This document shows positions 53,801-64,000 of a DNA stretch of 64,000 bases, piece by piece. Location: the NCBI GenBank assembly GCA_009746045.1, contig RPFO01000082.1, positions 515,751-579,750 on the forward strand, in the 5' to 3' direction. Source of the stretch: Mesostigma viride (Eukaryota > Streptophyta > Mesostigmatophyceae > Mesostigmatales > Mesostigmataceae). The notes below the pieces were generated by a model that was not told the DNA's origin, did no database searches, and saw only the letters and a list, made by a program, of their open reading frames with translations. The translations under genes were made by a program, and so were the position numbers. Position 1 is the stretch's first letter; every line of letters starts with the position of its first letter.

Positions 53801-54379
53801 ACATGTTGGGACACTGACCTCCATGCTTTGGACCTATGAGAGGCATTAAATAACAATGTTGAAAAAAAACCAATTTGTACTAGTGCTGTAGTACAAATCC
53901 ATATTAGGCTAGGGTATCTGCATAGCCCACGTGGTATTTATTCTGATCGTGGTATTTATATTCACATACCAACGTAGGTTTACAAGGCTTATTCATACGT
54001 TGTATTCACAATGCCTTTGAGACTTAGTCTGCAGCTAAGCATGGAGACTAACTCCAGTATTGTTTTATTATTTATTTCTGAATGCAGGTCTGCACCCCCA
54101 ACATTATTGTTATTGTTTTTAAGTTGATTAGGGGTACAAAAGAGACATGGCTGGTTGAGCCAGGTTGATTACAGCTGGCTGTTCTGGCCAGGTGTTAAAT
54201 TGCACATTAAATAAGGTGTACACAGCTGGCTGGTTTGGCCAGTTATTGGAGCACACATTAAGTAAGTGTATACAAGGCTTGTGTCCTCAAGCTGCAAATG
54301 GATACAAATCTGATCTAGCCAGCACTCACACCCCACAGCAAATGTGTTGAATTTTATGGCGCCCAGCAGCTATCGCTGT

Positions 54380-54797
54380 GGTAGGGGGGTGTGGTGGTTG
54401 TGTACTGAGCTGTAAAAATTAAATTAAATTTGATTTTTAATTTACTGAGCTGTAGCCAGACATTTTATTCATACACTGACACGGATACCATAGGGATTCA
54501 TATTCTCAAATAGTATGTAGCATAGCCACATACCTTCCACCCCTTATGTCACGCAGGCCTTCTAGGCCCTCTCCTCAAGCCGCCCCCCTGGGTGCCTGTG
54601 CTTGTTAAGGAGGCATGAACCATCATGGCGGTGCAGGTGCACCTTGTGCACCCAGAGCAGGTGATAGTTGTACATCCTCCACCTGCAGGTTGTCGCCTTG
54701 ATTGTATTACAAACCCATAGATGCCCCTTTCTCAGGGCTATGTGTTACATATGCTCCCCACGGAGCTATGATTTTAATTAATTAATTAATTACATTC
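54380..54797 (+). mobile_element. LINE 3' end (older copy)
   Basis: It aligns with the 3' sequence of LINE copy 3 (56400-56800): CATCATGGCGGTGCAGGTGC, CACCTGCAGG, GGGCTATGTGTTACATATGC and CTCCCCACGGAG. It ends in an ATTA-repeat tail (54776-54797). The 5' limit is not clear. Confidence 0.6.
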
Positions 54798-54808
54798 ATC
54801 GAACCAAG

Positions 54809-56825
54809 CTACTAGTAGCCACGAGCCACGAGGTAGCCATGGCTGATGGCGGAGCTCATAACTTTCACGTTTGAGCACCGAATTTAGTCGTGAATATCAC
54901 AATCGCTTCGTCTTTCTAAGACGCACATGCTGATATAATTTTCCGACGCTATTACGCAATATACGATGAGCAAACGCCCATCGACGCAACGCAGCCTGAC
55001 GGCTGCGCTCGGCAATGAAAATACGTCTGCAGCTCCGGCTGCAGCTTCGCCATCAGGTCCGGCAGGCGGCAGTGACACTAGTCGCGCACTGGTAGTCGCC
55101 CAACACCCTCCCGGGCTTCCTGCCTCGCCCTCAGCCTCGCCTGATCCCAAGCGCAGTCGCTCAGACGAACCTGGCTGGTCTGAGCGAGATTTTGACGTTG
55201 ATCGGCTTTTTGCCACCTTCGACATCAACAGGCTTGCCTTTTTCGAAATGCCATGCTCCAAGTTACTGGAGCTCGTGTTTTACGGGTCCCACGCCTCACT
55301 GCTGGCCCTGTGCGAGCAGTTCCATTCCAGAAACCTTTTCCGCAACGGAGCTGACGGCCGGTTTTCCAACCGCCCAGCTGACGCCCCTACCTCGGCCAAT
55401 ATGGCCGGCTGGCCTCGCCCCGCCTTCAGCTCGCAGCTCTCTTTACCATCACTAAGCGCTCGGCCGACGACCTTTTGCAACCCTGCCCCGTTACCGAATC
55501 CACCTTCCTCCGCCACCTCCACGACGCCTTCTACCAGCACGTGTCGCCCATTGCTGCCAATGTGCGCACGCTGGCTGCTGAGCTCCCCACCATCCCCACC
55601 GCCACCGCCGCCCTCCTCGCCTCCACCCCCCCCCCTCCGCCTCCACCGACTCCATCACCGCCCAGCTCCGCGACATCGACCAGCGTCTTAAGGATAACGC
55701 CATCGCTATCGAGGTTCTGCAGAACACCGCAGGCCTCACCGCCCAGGCGGTGAAGGACATTGCCGCCAAGCCAGCCCCGGCTGGCCTGGTCGGCGATGCT
55801 CCTCCCATCACCACCTGGGCGGACATGCTTAAGCAACACACCACCTCCACCACCTCCGCCGTCGCAGCCCAGCTCCAACGGCAGACGCTTGACCTCCGCG
55901 AGGAGGCCGAGCTCGCCAAGCGCAGCCTAAACGTCATTGTCAAGAACCTCAAGATGGAGGAAGGTGAGAATTCCGAGAAGCTTGCGCGTGCTTTTGAGAA
56001 AGAAATCCTTGATCGCATGGGCCTTACTGGTGAGATCGACCTGGTCGCCCACCGCCTTCCCCACGCGCGGGGTAAGGCAGGGCCGCCCCCACTCCTTCTC
56101 ACCTTTAAGACCCCGGCGGACAAGATTTCTTTTCTCAGACGCCGCAAGCGGCTCGAGAAGACTCTCTTCACCCTTGACGACGACTTGACCCTGGCGCAGC
56201 AACAACGGCGACGCGAGCTATGGCCGACCTACCTCCAGCTCCGGCAGACCAAGGCGGGCCAGCCGGTGTACTGGAAGGGGGCGGCCATCTACGTCGGCCA
56301 CAAGCCCTGGCAGGCAACCCCCGCGGCCCCAGCGACTCCAGACGCCCCAGCTTACGGGAATACAGCAGTAGTAGTGTAGCATAGATAGACCGTGGCCATG
56401 TACATGTACGCCTCCTAGAGGCACTATCCCAGCTAAGCCATGCGCTTTATTTAATCATGTACATGTGTGCCTATGATGAGCCACACTCCAGATGATGCCT
56501 AGCTTTATTTAGTTATGTTGTGCCCATGCAGGGAGTAATTCTCTGCTGAGACGCCATGCCCTAGCTTTTGTATCAAAGAGACAACATAGCTTTTGTATAG
56601 CTATGCTGATCTTCCCCCCCATGACAGGCTCCCCCTTCGCTGGGCATAGCTTGAAGATCATGGGGATGCAAGTGCCCTGGTGCACCTAGAGCAAGGGTCC
56701 TTTACATCCCCACCCTTGCAGGAAGTAGCTTAGGATGTATGATAGGCCGTATCCCCCTCTCAAGGGCTATGTGCTACATATACTCCCAACGGAGTTATGT
56801 TACAATTCAATTCAATTCAATTCAA
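54809..56825 (+). mobile_element. ORF1-only LINE, copy 3 (full length, diverged family)
   Basis: The target duplication is TCGAACCAAG (54799-54808 and 56826-56835), with an AATTC-repeat tail. It has a leader of about 155 bp, ORF1 from ATG 54966 to the stop at 56379, and about 410 bp of 3' sequence ending in the hairpin CTCCCAACGGAG. There is no space for ORF2. The 5' end matches the fragment at 769-1060. Confidence 0.82.
54966..56379 (+). pseudogene. L1-type ORF1, copy 3, two frame changes
   Basis: It starts MSKRPSTQRSLTAALG and has an Ala/Ser/Pro-rich N-terminus and a helical domain (FDVDRLFATFDINRLAFFEM). The frame changes near 55430 and again near 55640. The last frame (55655-56379) encodes a coiled coil, then RSLNVIVKNLKMEEGE (RRM-like), DLVAHRLPHARGK, LLLTFKTPADKISFLRRRK and FTLDDDLTLAQQQRRREL. 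These match copies 1 and 2 domain by domain at moderate identity. RNA-binding chaperone role by family; this copy is probably inactive. Confidence 0.7.
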
Positions 56826-56839
56826 TCGAACCAAGAGGA

Positions 56840-57410
56840 CGAGACTCTCATCCCGGACCAATTTCACCTAGGTCTGCCACCAAGCTGGCAGGTTGGCACC
56901 GACATGGCGCTGACCTTCCAGAGACTCCGAAACAGTCCACACAAGATTCTGCCTGACGTCTCGGGCCAACATCGACCCTATACAGAATCCACGCACGACC
57001 ACCAAATCTCAACCAGCCATAAAGTACGCAGGCTGCGCGGCGCGACTGCACCGGCCCCTAGAAGATCTCGTACTTCAACCTAGGCCCAAAATAACTAGTC
57101 CGAATCACACAAACGATCATAATTCCATAAAAAAGTCCTGACCAAGGGGCTATTCCCTAAGTCCCGAAATGAGTCCCCAAGTCCTGCGGACTATGACAAC
57201 AAGCCAAATACACAATTTATTTCATTGTTGCGCCCGTTCCAAGGGTCGGGTCCGCAACACTAACACATGTTTCTCCTTTGTTTCTTATGTCAAGTATTGT
57301 CAATAACACACACACACACACACGCAGAGCAAACAAGGAAGAAGACTAGGGCACTCACACAACAATGGGCCACTACAGTGAATTTCGTCCAAGTGTCCAG
57401 AGGTCACAAC
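56840..57410. other. Non-coding stretch between the LINE and the Root_cap-like gene
   Basis: No reliable open frame. A CA dinucleotide run lies at 57307-57323. It presumably includes the 3' untranslated sequence of the minus-strand gene. Confidence 0.4.
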
Positions 57411-57417
57411 GCGCAAA

Positions 57418-59095
57418 CTAGTCATCCCGGCCAAACTGGCAATAGAGGCAGTCTGTGGCAAAAATGCCAGAGGTCGCGTAGTTCTGAGCCTTGCCCTCAA
57501 CCTGGCCAGTGGAGTTCCGAGCAAAGGCTTGGCCCAGGATTCCATGGGCAGAGCCTGTGTTGTTCAACTCCTTCACTTGCAGATTGAGGAAGTTACGGCC
57601 AGGGCCTGATCCAGGTTGCCAAAATGACGCACGCACGGTTTCCACTTCAACAGTGGCTATCCCTGGAATGGACACTAGCACACGTGTCTTCTTTCGGACC
57701 ACCGTTAAGCCCGAGGCCAGCCTCTGTCGAGCCACGATGCCCAAGAGAGCTTTCTGCAGTCACATGGCATGCACAAAGACAAGTACATATAGAATTAAAA
57801 AAATTTTATAATAATTATTGTTAATGAGACATGGGGTATTTCATTCGTAGTCAAAGTCGGCTGGATTTGTGTGCCTGGTTAGGTGATCGACACGTGTGTT
57901 GTCTGTTGCATTCGGTAAATTTTTTCTGTCGTATTGATAGTGACTATGTATGCTTTCGACTTGTGTCCTCTGTCGGACACACATGCAATAGTTTGACCTT
58001 CGGACATTTGTGGTCCATTGTACTTGGTGCTCATCACTTTGCTGGTTTGATGCTGAGTGCACCAGCACTTTCATGGCGCGACATTCGTTAGTGTGTGTGT
58101 TTTATTCTTGAAACTGTTGCACTCAAGTATTTTTCCTGGATACCTTGTGTGGCCTAGATCTATTTCGAGGTCCCACAACCACTTGGCAACGCGACGCCTA
58201 AATATATTTTATGTGCACGTTGAATGTTCCGTTATTGTGTGCTCACGTACATTGTGTGCTCCGTGCTACTGACTGGCACAGTCTACTACCTAGTTGCTCA
58301 ATCTCCGTGCCACTGACTTGCACAGTATACTACCTTGCTCGATCTCCGTGCTACTGACTGGCACATTACCTACGCTGCACTCAAAGGAACTCACCCCGTT
58401 GGTTAGGACGGTGCCAAAGGAGGTGGAGTACGGGGTCCCTGGGGCAGACATCGCGTCCACCAGCACGCGGTCACTGCCGTGCATGATGGACAACTGATCC
58501 ATCCACGTTCGGTCGTCAGTCTTGTCGGCTGTCGCTTTGGTGGCCAGGGACTCAGACGGGCCAATGAAGCGGGCGTTCACGTGCAGGCGCTTATCCGACA
58601 GGATGCAGTAGGTCTGGCCGGCGATGCCGTTGAAGTCAAACTTTTGCCCTTGGGGCATGACGAAATGGGGGTCTGAGGTGGCCGATCCCAGGTGCAGCAG
58701 GACGACCTCCTCCACCTTGATCTCGATCACCTCACCAATGTTCCCCTCCAAAATGGCGAGCAGCATCGCAAGCTGGACCGTGCTGTTGATGTTGGATATC
58801 ATCTGGCTACCCACCTGGTCGTTGGGGACAAATGCAAGCATCTGGAGGATAATGACACCCTCACCAGGGAGGGCGGCTTCTTCGCTGAGGACAAAGTCCA
58901 GCTCGACCGCGCACGCGGACACGTTCAGCACGCTGGCCATGGTGGATGCGAGCGCCTTCAAGTTGAGGCGGGTCCTCGTGCAGTTGGCCATGGTCAGCAC
59001 GATGCGGGCCCCCACCGCGATGTCCGAGGAGCAGCTGACACCGTCATCCGGATCGATGTCCTTGACCGCGAAGTTGCAAGTGGGGTTCATGAACT
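57418..59095 (-). CDS. Root_cap/von Willebrand D-like protein, last two exons
   Basis: Exon 59095-58374 (acceptor GGGGCAG, donor GTAGGT) joins in phase 0 to exon 57753-57418 (acceptor CTGCAG, stop). The first holds a Cys-containing domain (PTCNFAVKDIDPDDGVSCSSD), then TSDPHFVMPQGQKFDFNG and QTYCILSDKRLHVNARFIG. The second continues with FWQPGSGPGRNFLNLQ, SAHGILGQAF and NYATSGIFATDCLY. DPHF...FDFNG, HVNA, HGILGQ and TSGIFATDC are the signature segments of plant Root_cap proteins, a vWF type D-like fold usually secreted. The frame is open across both exons and looks functional, unlike most genes here. The start is missing: more exons should lie beyond 59.1 kb, where repeats begin. Confidence 0.72.
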
Positions 59096-59099
59096 CTGC

Positions 59100-59640
59100 C
59101 CCGTAAAACGTTCAGCCGATGTATACATCACCCCACCCACCAGCCCGGCAAGGCATATCTTGAGGGTGCAAGTAAGCACGAAAACGTGCACGCAAGAAAT
59201 AGGTACATCCCAGCAAGGCTTTCGCTTCGAGTGAGTAACCCTGACTGCACGGCAGCGAAACTGGCCACTTTCGAGGAGAGTAGGTCCTAATGCTATCTGC
59301 CACTTGCTGAGCGCACAGCTCAATACTGGTAAAATGCGGAGGCTCCATCCCTAGCAACAACCTCCCCCATGCAGCCCTAGTGCCACCTGCCCCACCGACC
59401 ATTTTCTCTTTGTGCAGGGGACCCCACCAACTGGTGCTTGGCTCACTACAACCGATAAATGGCAGCCCGGTACTGCGACTATATTGTACCAACTCGGTCC
59501 AAACATACCAATCGTTGTCTCACTTAATACCAATCATGGTGACCGGGTAGTACAAGAGCAGGTACAACAATCGCAGCGACCCATGCAAGCTGCACATCAC
59601 CACCTCCTATCTTGCGGTCATGCGTGGATGCTGTAGGAGA
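59100..59640. other. Upstream region or intron of the Root_cap-like gene
   Basis: No clear exon found. Mixed sequence leading into the tandem array; it may hold an intron with the upstream exons displaced by repeat expansion. Confidence 0.35.
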
Positions 59641-60049
59641 ACAAGGGTTCCATCACAACAAGAGGCTAGCGGCCACCAAATCAAATGCCAGCAGCGTAGG
59701 AATCAAAAGCCCACACAAATTGTATGGGACAGCAAGAGGCAAGATGGCACACGCTGCGGTAGGGGGAAGTCAAAGCTGCAAGAAACCGCACCCTGTCAAG
59801 CCAACAGTTTGGCACCATCCAAGGGATCATCACAGCGCAGCGCCTCCAGAGCCGTCCTTACCCCTTAAGCACGCAACGATCTCACACACAAGCAAACTGC
59901 AACATACCGGCGCACACGTCAGCGACGCAGAAGGGAGCAGTCTCTGAACAGCCCGAATCGGTCCCGTTGCCGGTCTGGTCGTCCATGCAAACTGCAAATG
60001 GCCATCGCGGGTACCACCCGCGAAGATCCCCCACACGCACCCCCACCCC

Positions 60050-60205
60050 CGCCGCCCGCCCCGCCCCCCCCCCGCCCCCGCCCCGCCCCCGCCCCGCCCG
60101 CCCCCGCCCCCGCCGCCCCCGCGCCCGCCCCGCGCCCGCCCCCGCGCCCGCCCGCGCCCGCCCCGCGCCCGACCCGCGCCCGCGCCCGCGCCCCCTCCCC
60201 CTCCC
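60050..60205. repeat. CCCCGCC/CGCGCC microsatellite in array unit 1
   Basis: C-only/G-interrupted tract: CCCGCCCCCGCC then CGCGCCCGCC. Very GC-rich, able to form G-quadruplexes on the minus strand. Confidence 0.9.
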
Positions 60206-62144
60206 CACACATACGCATAAACACGCAAGAGAGAGGGAAACCGATGCCCCAGGAAAGAACGTGAGTAAGATTCCAGGCGTGGTGGCATGCCGTGGGGTCA
60301 GTGACACTGGCCACTGTGTATACTTCCCACCATTGGGCTTACAGGTCGCTTCATTTGAGCCCTGACCATGTAGGAGCCCCAGCTAAACTAGGAGCCCCGA
60401 CTATCTGGGAGCCCCAAGCAGACACGGAACAACCAATGGGCGATCCGCCTCATACATCAGTGGCTAGAAGCTGCAGGGTTGCCCGAAACCTTTCATGATG
60501 GGTTTTGTGAGGCAAGGAATTCGTTGCATGGTGCGGGCACTCGGCGGTTCGCAAGAAGGTGCCGACAGACACGGCTGGCTTTAGGCCGTCCTGTTCTGCT
60601 ATTGCCAGAATAACCGAATAGTCCGACACGGGACATTCTTAAACATCTTACCGGTAGTGGATTATTCAAAAACTCATCACCAGAACTACAGAATTTCCCC
60701 TTGCTATTAATACAGTCTGACAGGCTATGACTAATCTAACTAGTAGTGGATTGTTGAAAGACATCGTATTTATTGTAATGGAACTCATTCCTTGATATCC
60801 GGGCAGAATCTGTCGCCCAGGGCAATACATATCCATTAACCCTGTCGTGGTGGGGCCGGGTTCCCACCCATCCCAAAACCCTGAACCCATCCCACATGGT
60901 TTGGAGACCATGTGTTTGAATGTTCCAAAAACTGCGGAATTTCTTGTACACAAAAACGCAGGCTGCGGGAGGTTTCTCGGACAACGTATCATACTATTGT
61001 CGAATCCGCACAAGCCGTACGGTTAAGGGTTCCATCACAACAAGAGGCTAGCGGCCACCAAATCAAATGCCAGCAGCGTAGGAATCAAAAGCCCACACAA
61101 ATTGTATGGGACAGCAAGAGGCAAGATGGCACACGCTGCGGTAGGGGGAAGTCAAAGCTGCAAGAAACCGCACCCTGTCAAGCCAACAGTTTGGCACAAT
61201 CCAAGGGATCATCACAGCGCAGCGCCTCCAGAGCCGTCCCTTACGCCCTTAAGCACGCGACAGTCTCACACACAAGCAAACTGCAACATACCGGTGCACA
61301 CGTCAGCGACGCAGAAGGGAGCGGTCTCTGAACAGCCCGAATCGGTCCCGTTGCCGATCTGGTCGTCCATGCAAACTGCAAATGGCCATCGCGGGTACCA
61401 CCCGCGGAGATCCCCCCCCCCCACACACACACACACCGCCCGCCCGCCGCCCCCCCGCCCCCGCCCCGCCCCCCTCCCACTCCACACATACGCATAAACA
61501 CGCAAGAGAGAGGGAAACCGATGCCCAGGAAAGAACGTGAGTAAGATTCCAGGCGTGGTGGGATGCCGTGGGGTCAGTGACACTGGCCACTGTGTTGACT
61601 TCCCATCATTGGGCTTACAGGTCGCTTCATTTGAGCCCTGACCATGTAGGAGCCCCAGCTAAACTAGGAGCCCCGACTATCTGGGAGCCCCGAGCAGACA
61701 CGGAACAACCAATGGGCGATCCGCCTCATACATCAGTGGCTAGAAGCTGCAGGGTTGTCCGAAACCTTTCATGATGGGTTTTGTGAGGCAAGGAATTCAT
61801 TGCATGGTGCTGGCACTCGGCGGTCCGCAAGAAGATGCCAACAGACACGGCTGGCTTTAGGCCGTCCTGTTCTGCTATTGCCAGAATAACCGAATGGTCC
61901 CTTGTTATTAACACAGTCCAACACGTGACAATCTTAAACATCTTACCGGTAATAGATTATTCAAAAACTCGTCGCCAGAAGTACAGTATTTTCCCATGTT
62001 ATCAATGCAAACGGCGACATACCGGTGCACGCGTCAGCGATGCAGAAGGGAGCGGTCTCTGAACAGCCCGAATCGGTCCCGTTGCCGGTCTGGTCGTCCA
62101 TGCAAACTGCAAATGGCCATCGCGGGTACCATCCCGCGAAGATC

Positions 62145-62427
62145 CCCCCCCCACCCCCACCCCACCCCCACCCCCGCCCCCGCCCACCCACCCCCAGCGC
62201 CAGCGCCAGCGCCAGCGCCAGCCCCACACGCACACGCACACGCACACGCACACGCACACGCACACGCACACGCACACGCACACGCACACGCACACGCACA
62301 CGCACACGCACACGCACACGCACACGCACACGCACACGCACACGCACACGCACACGCACACGCACACGCACACGCAACGCACACGCACACGCACACGCAC
62401 ACGCACACGCACACGCACACGCACACG

Positions 62428-62460
<33 letters not shown>

Positions 62461-62895
62461 ACACGCAACGCACACGCACACGCACACGCACACGCACACG
62501 CACACGCACACGCACACGCACACGCAGACTCAGACTCACACGCAGACTCAGACTCAGACTCAGACGCAGACGCAGACTCAGACTCAGACTCAGACTCAGA
62601 CTCAGACTCAGACTCAGACTCAGACCCCCACCCCAACCCCCACCCCCCTCCCACCCCACCCCCACCCCCCTCCCACCCCCTCCCCACCCCCTCCCACCCC
62701 CCTCCCCACCCCCTCCCACCCCTCCCACCCCCTCCCCACCCCCCTCCCCACCCTCCCCCCCTCCCCACCCCTCCCCACCCCCTCCCCACCCCTCCCACCC
62801 CCTCCCCACCCCCCTCCCACCCCCTCCCCACCCCCTCCCACCCCTCCCCACCCTCCCACCCCCCCTCCCCACCCCTCCCCCCCCCTCCCCCATCG
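62145..62895. repeat. 750-bp compound microsatellite in array unit 3
   Basis: Blocks in order: CCCCAC, GCCAGC, a long CACACG run (62223-62523, broken by two AACGC interruptions and one GCGC), CAGACT/CAGACG (62523-62625) and CCCCACCCCCTCCCA-type (62625-62890). Most blocks keep a 6-bp period. Confidence 0.92.
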
Positions 62896-63524
62896 GTTTC
62901 CCGAAGCCCCAGGAAAGAACGTGAGTAAGATTCCAGGCGTGGTGGCATGCCGTGGGGTCAGTGACACTGGCCACTGTGTATACTTCCCACCATTGGGCTT
63001 ACAGGTTGCCTCATTTGAGCCCTGGCCATGTAGGAGCCCCAGCTAAACTAGGAGCCCCGACTATCTGGGAGCCCCGAGCAGACACGGAACAACCGGGCGA
63101 TCCGCCTCATACATCAGTGGCTAGAATTGCAGGGTTGTCCGAAACACTCCATGATGGGTTTCGTGAGGCAAGGAATTCGTTGTATGGTGCAGACACTCGG
63201 CGGTCCGCAAGAAGGTGCCGACAGACACGGCTGGCTTTAGGCCGTCCTGTTCTGCTATTGCCAGAATAACCGAATGGTCCCTTGTTATTAGCACAGTCGG
63301 ACACGTGACAATCTTAAACATCTTACCGGTAATATATTATTCAAAAACTCATCCCCAGAAGTACAGTATTTTCCCTTGTTATTAGTGCAAACGGCAACAT
63401 ACCGGTGCACACGTCAGCGATGCCGGCAGAAGGGAGCGGTCTCTGAACAGCCCGAATCGGTCCCGTTGCCGGTCTGGTCGTCCATGCAAACTGCAAATGG
63501 CCATCGCGGGTACCACCCCGCGAA

Positions 63525-64000
63525 GATCCCCACCCCACCCCCCCCTACCCCACCCCCCGCCCCGCCCACCCCACCCCCACCCCCAGCGCCAGCCCCACAC
63601 GCACACGCACACGCACACGCACACGCACACGCACACGCACACGCACACGCACACGCACACGCAACGCACACGCACACGCACACGCACACGCACACGCACA
63701 CGCACACGCACACGCACAGCACACGCACACGCACACGCCCACGCCCACGCCCACGCCCACGCCACGCCCACGCCACGCCCACGCCACAGCACGCCCACGA
63801 GCCACGCCCACGCCCACGCCACGCCCACGCCCACCCCGCCACGCCCACGCCACGCCACGCCCACGCCCACGCCCGCCCAGCCCACCCCAGCGCCAGCCCC
63901 ACACGCACACGCAGACGCAGACGCAGACGCAGACTCAGACTCAGACTCAGACGCCGCAGCCGACGCAGACCCCCACCCCACCCCCATCCCCCTCCCCCTC
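63525..64000. repeat. Compound microsatellite in array unit 4
   Basis: CCCCACCC, GCCAGC, CACACG (63598-63735), CCCACG/CCACG (63735-63870), then CAGACG and CAGACT (63910-63955), again with a 6-bp period, continuing past the window end. Confidence 0.9.

Larger units (their letters stand above)
46339..53914. mobile_element. 7.6-kb TIR DNA transposon with 3-bp target duplication
   Basis: Inverted repeats at 46339-46370 and 53883-53914 match at 31 of 32 positions (start CCCTAGCCTAATATGG). They are flanked by a direct TAT (46336-46338 and 53915-53917). Behind each TIR is an array of a 10-bp word in opposite orientation: GTGACACC on the left (46457-47215) and GGTGTCAC on the right (53418-53800). 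The interior holds a DUF7869-like transposase (-) and a small gene (+). The 3-bp duplication and subterminal arrays recall CACTA, but the ends are not CACTA. Confidence 0.75.
59645..64000. repeat. Higher-order tandem array (730-bp core, 1.38-kb units)
   Basis: A landmark (GTCTCTGAACAGCCCGAATC) recurs near 59938, 61323, 62054 and 63439. The core has GTCGTCCATGCAAACTGCAA, GGGTACCA, a microsatellite, then GGAAAGAACGTGAGTAAG, GGAGCCCCGACTATCTGGGA and GCTGGCTTTAGGCCGTCCTG. A second module (TTCCATCACAACAAGAGGCT to AAGCACGC) is present only before the first two landmarks. The array runs off the window. Confidence 0.88.

Noticed and set aside
61996-62974. Frames of about 300 codons on both strands (HAHAHA, RVRVRV)
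   Set aside because: Translation of hexanucleotide microsatellites, open in all frames; no start context or conserved sequence.

Overview
The window is nuclear DNA from a eukaryote: genes have GT-AG introns and lie in nested transposable elements, with long satellite arrays. CACTA (EnSpm), Ty1/copia, L1-type ORF1 and HUH-endonuclease sequences, plus a plant-type Root_cap/von Willebrand D-like gene at 57.4-59.1 kb, suggest a green alga, most plausibly a streptophyte (charophyte-like) alga. The genus is not certain. No prokaryotic operon, CRISPR array, rRNA or tRNA gene was seen.

Layout. 0-1.66 kb: 3' end of a CACTA element (CACTA-A). 1.7-13.0 kb (perhaps to 27.7 kb): a broken minus-strand host-like gene (gene A) with phase-0 microexons; its introns carry a recurring hairpin. 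A 6.8-kb copia element sits in one exon (4489-11307, TSD TCCTC). 13.43-25.98 kb: a complete 12.55-kb CACTA element (CACTA-B) that splits a 30-bp minisatellite. It carries a TNP2-type transposase (+), an accessory gene (-), an ORF1-only LINE and a tandem insertion that breaks the transposase. 26.4-27.0 kb: a second minisatellite. 27.7-28.3 kb: an AT-rich spacer. 28.6-34.9 kb: a plus-strand gene with an RNase H-fold/DDE-like region, whose intron took up a TTAA-specific element that in turn took up a LINE. 35.5-42.7 kb: a second TTAA element holding CACTA-C, between two copies of a 475-bp gene fragment. 43.2-45.7 kb: a damaged gene with a zinc-finger-like motif and a HUH (Rep-type) endonuclease domain. 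46.34-53.91 kb: a 7.6-kb TIR transposon (32-bp TIRs, TSD TAT) with a DUF7869-like transposase and inverted subterminal arrays. 54.4-56.8 kb: LINE remains. 57.4-59.1 kb: the Root_cap-like gene. 59.6-64.0 kb: a higher-order tandem array with large GC-rich microsatellites.

How the parts relate. Almost every gene here is either transposon machinery or a host-like gene broken by transposons. The insertions can be ordered: host minisatellite, then CACTA-B, then LINE; DDE gene intron, then TTAA element, then LINE; second TTAA element, then CACTA-C. The most interesting unexplained signal is the dispersed short hairpin family (core TGCAG/CGCAG, arms GGGTC.../...GACCC). It sits at similar places in several introns of two divergent genes, always in the same orientation relative to transcription. 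Many reading frames carry single frameshifts; some are confirmed by internal repeats or paralogous copies, others could be assembly errors.
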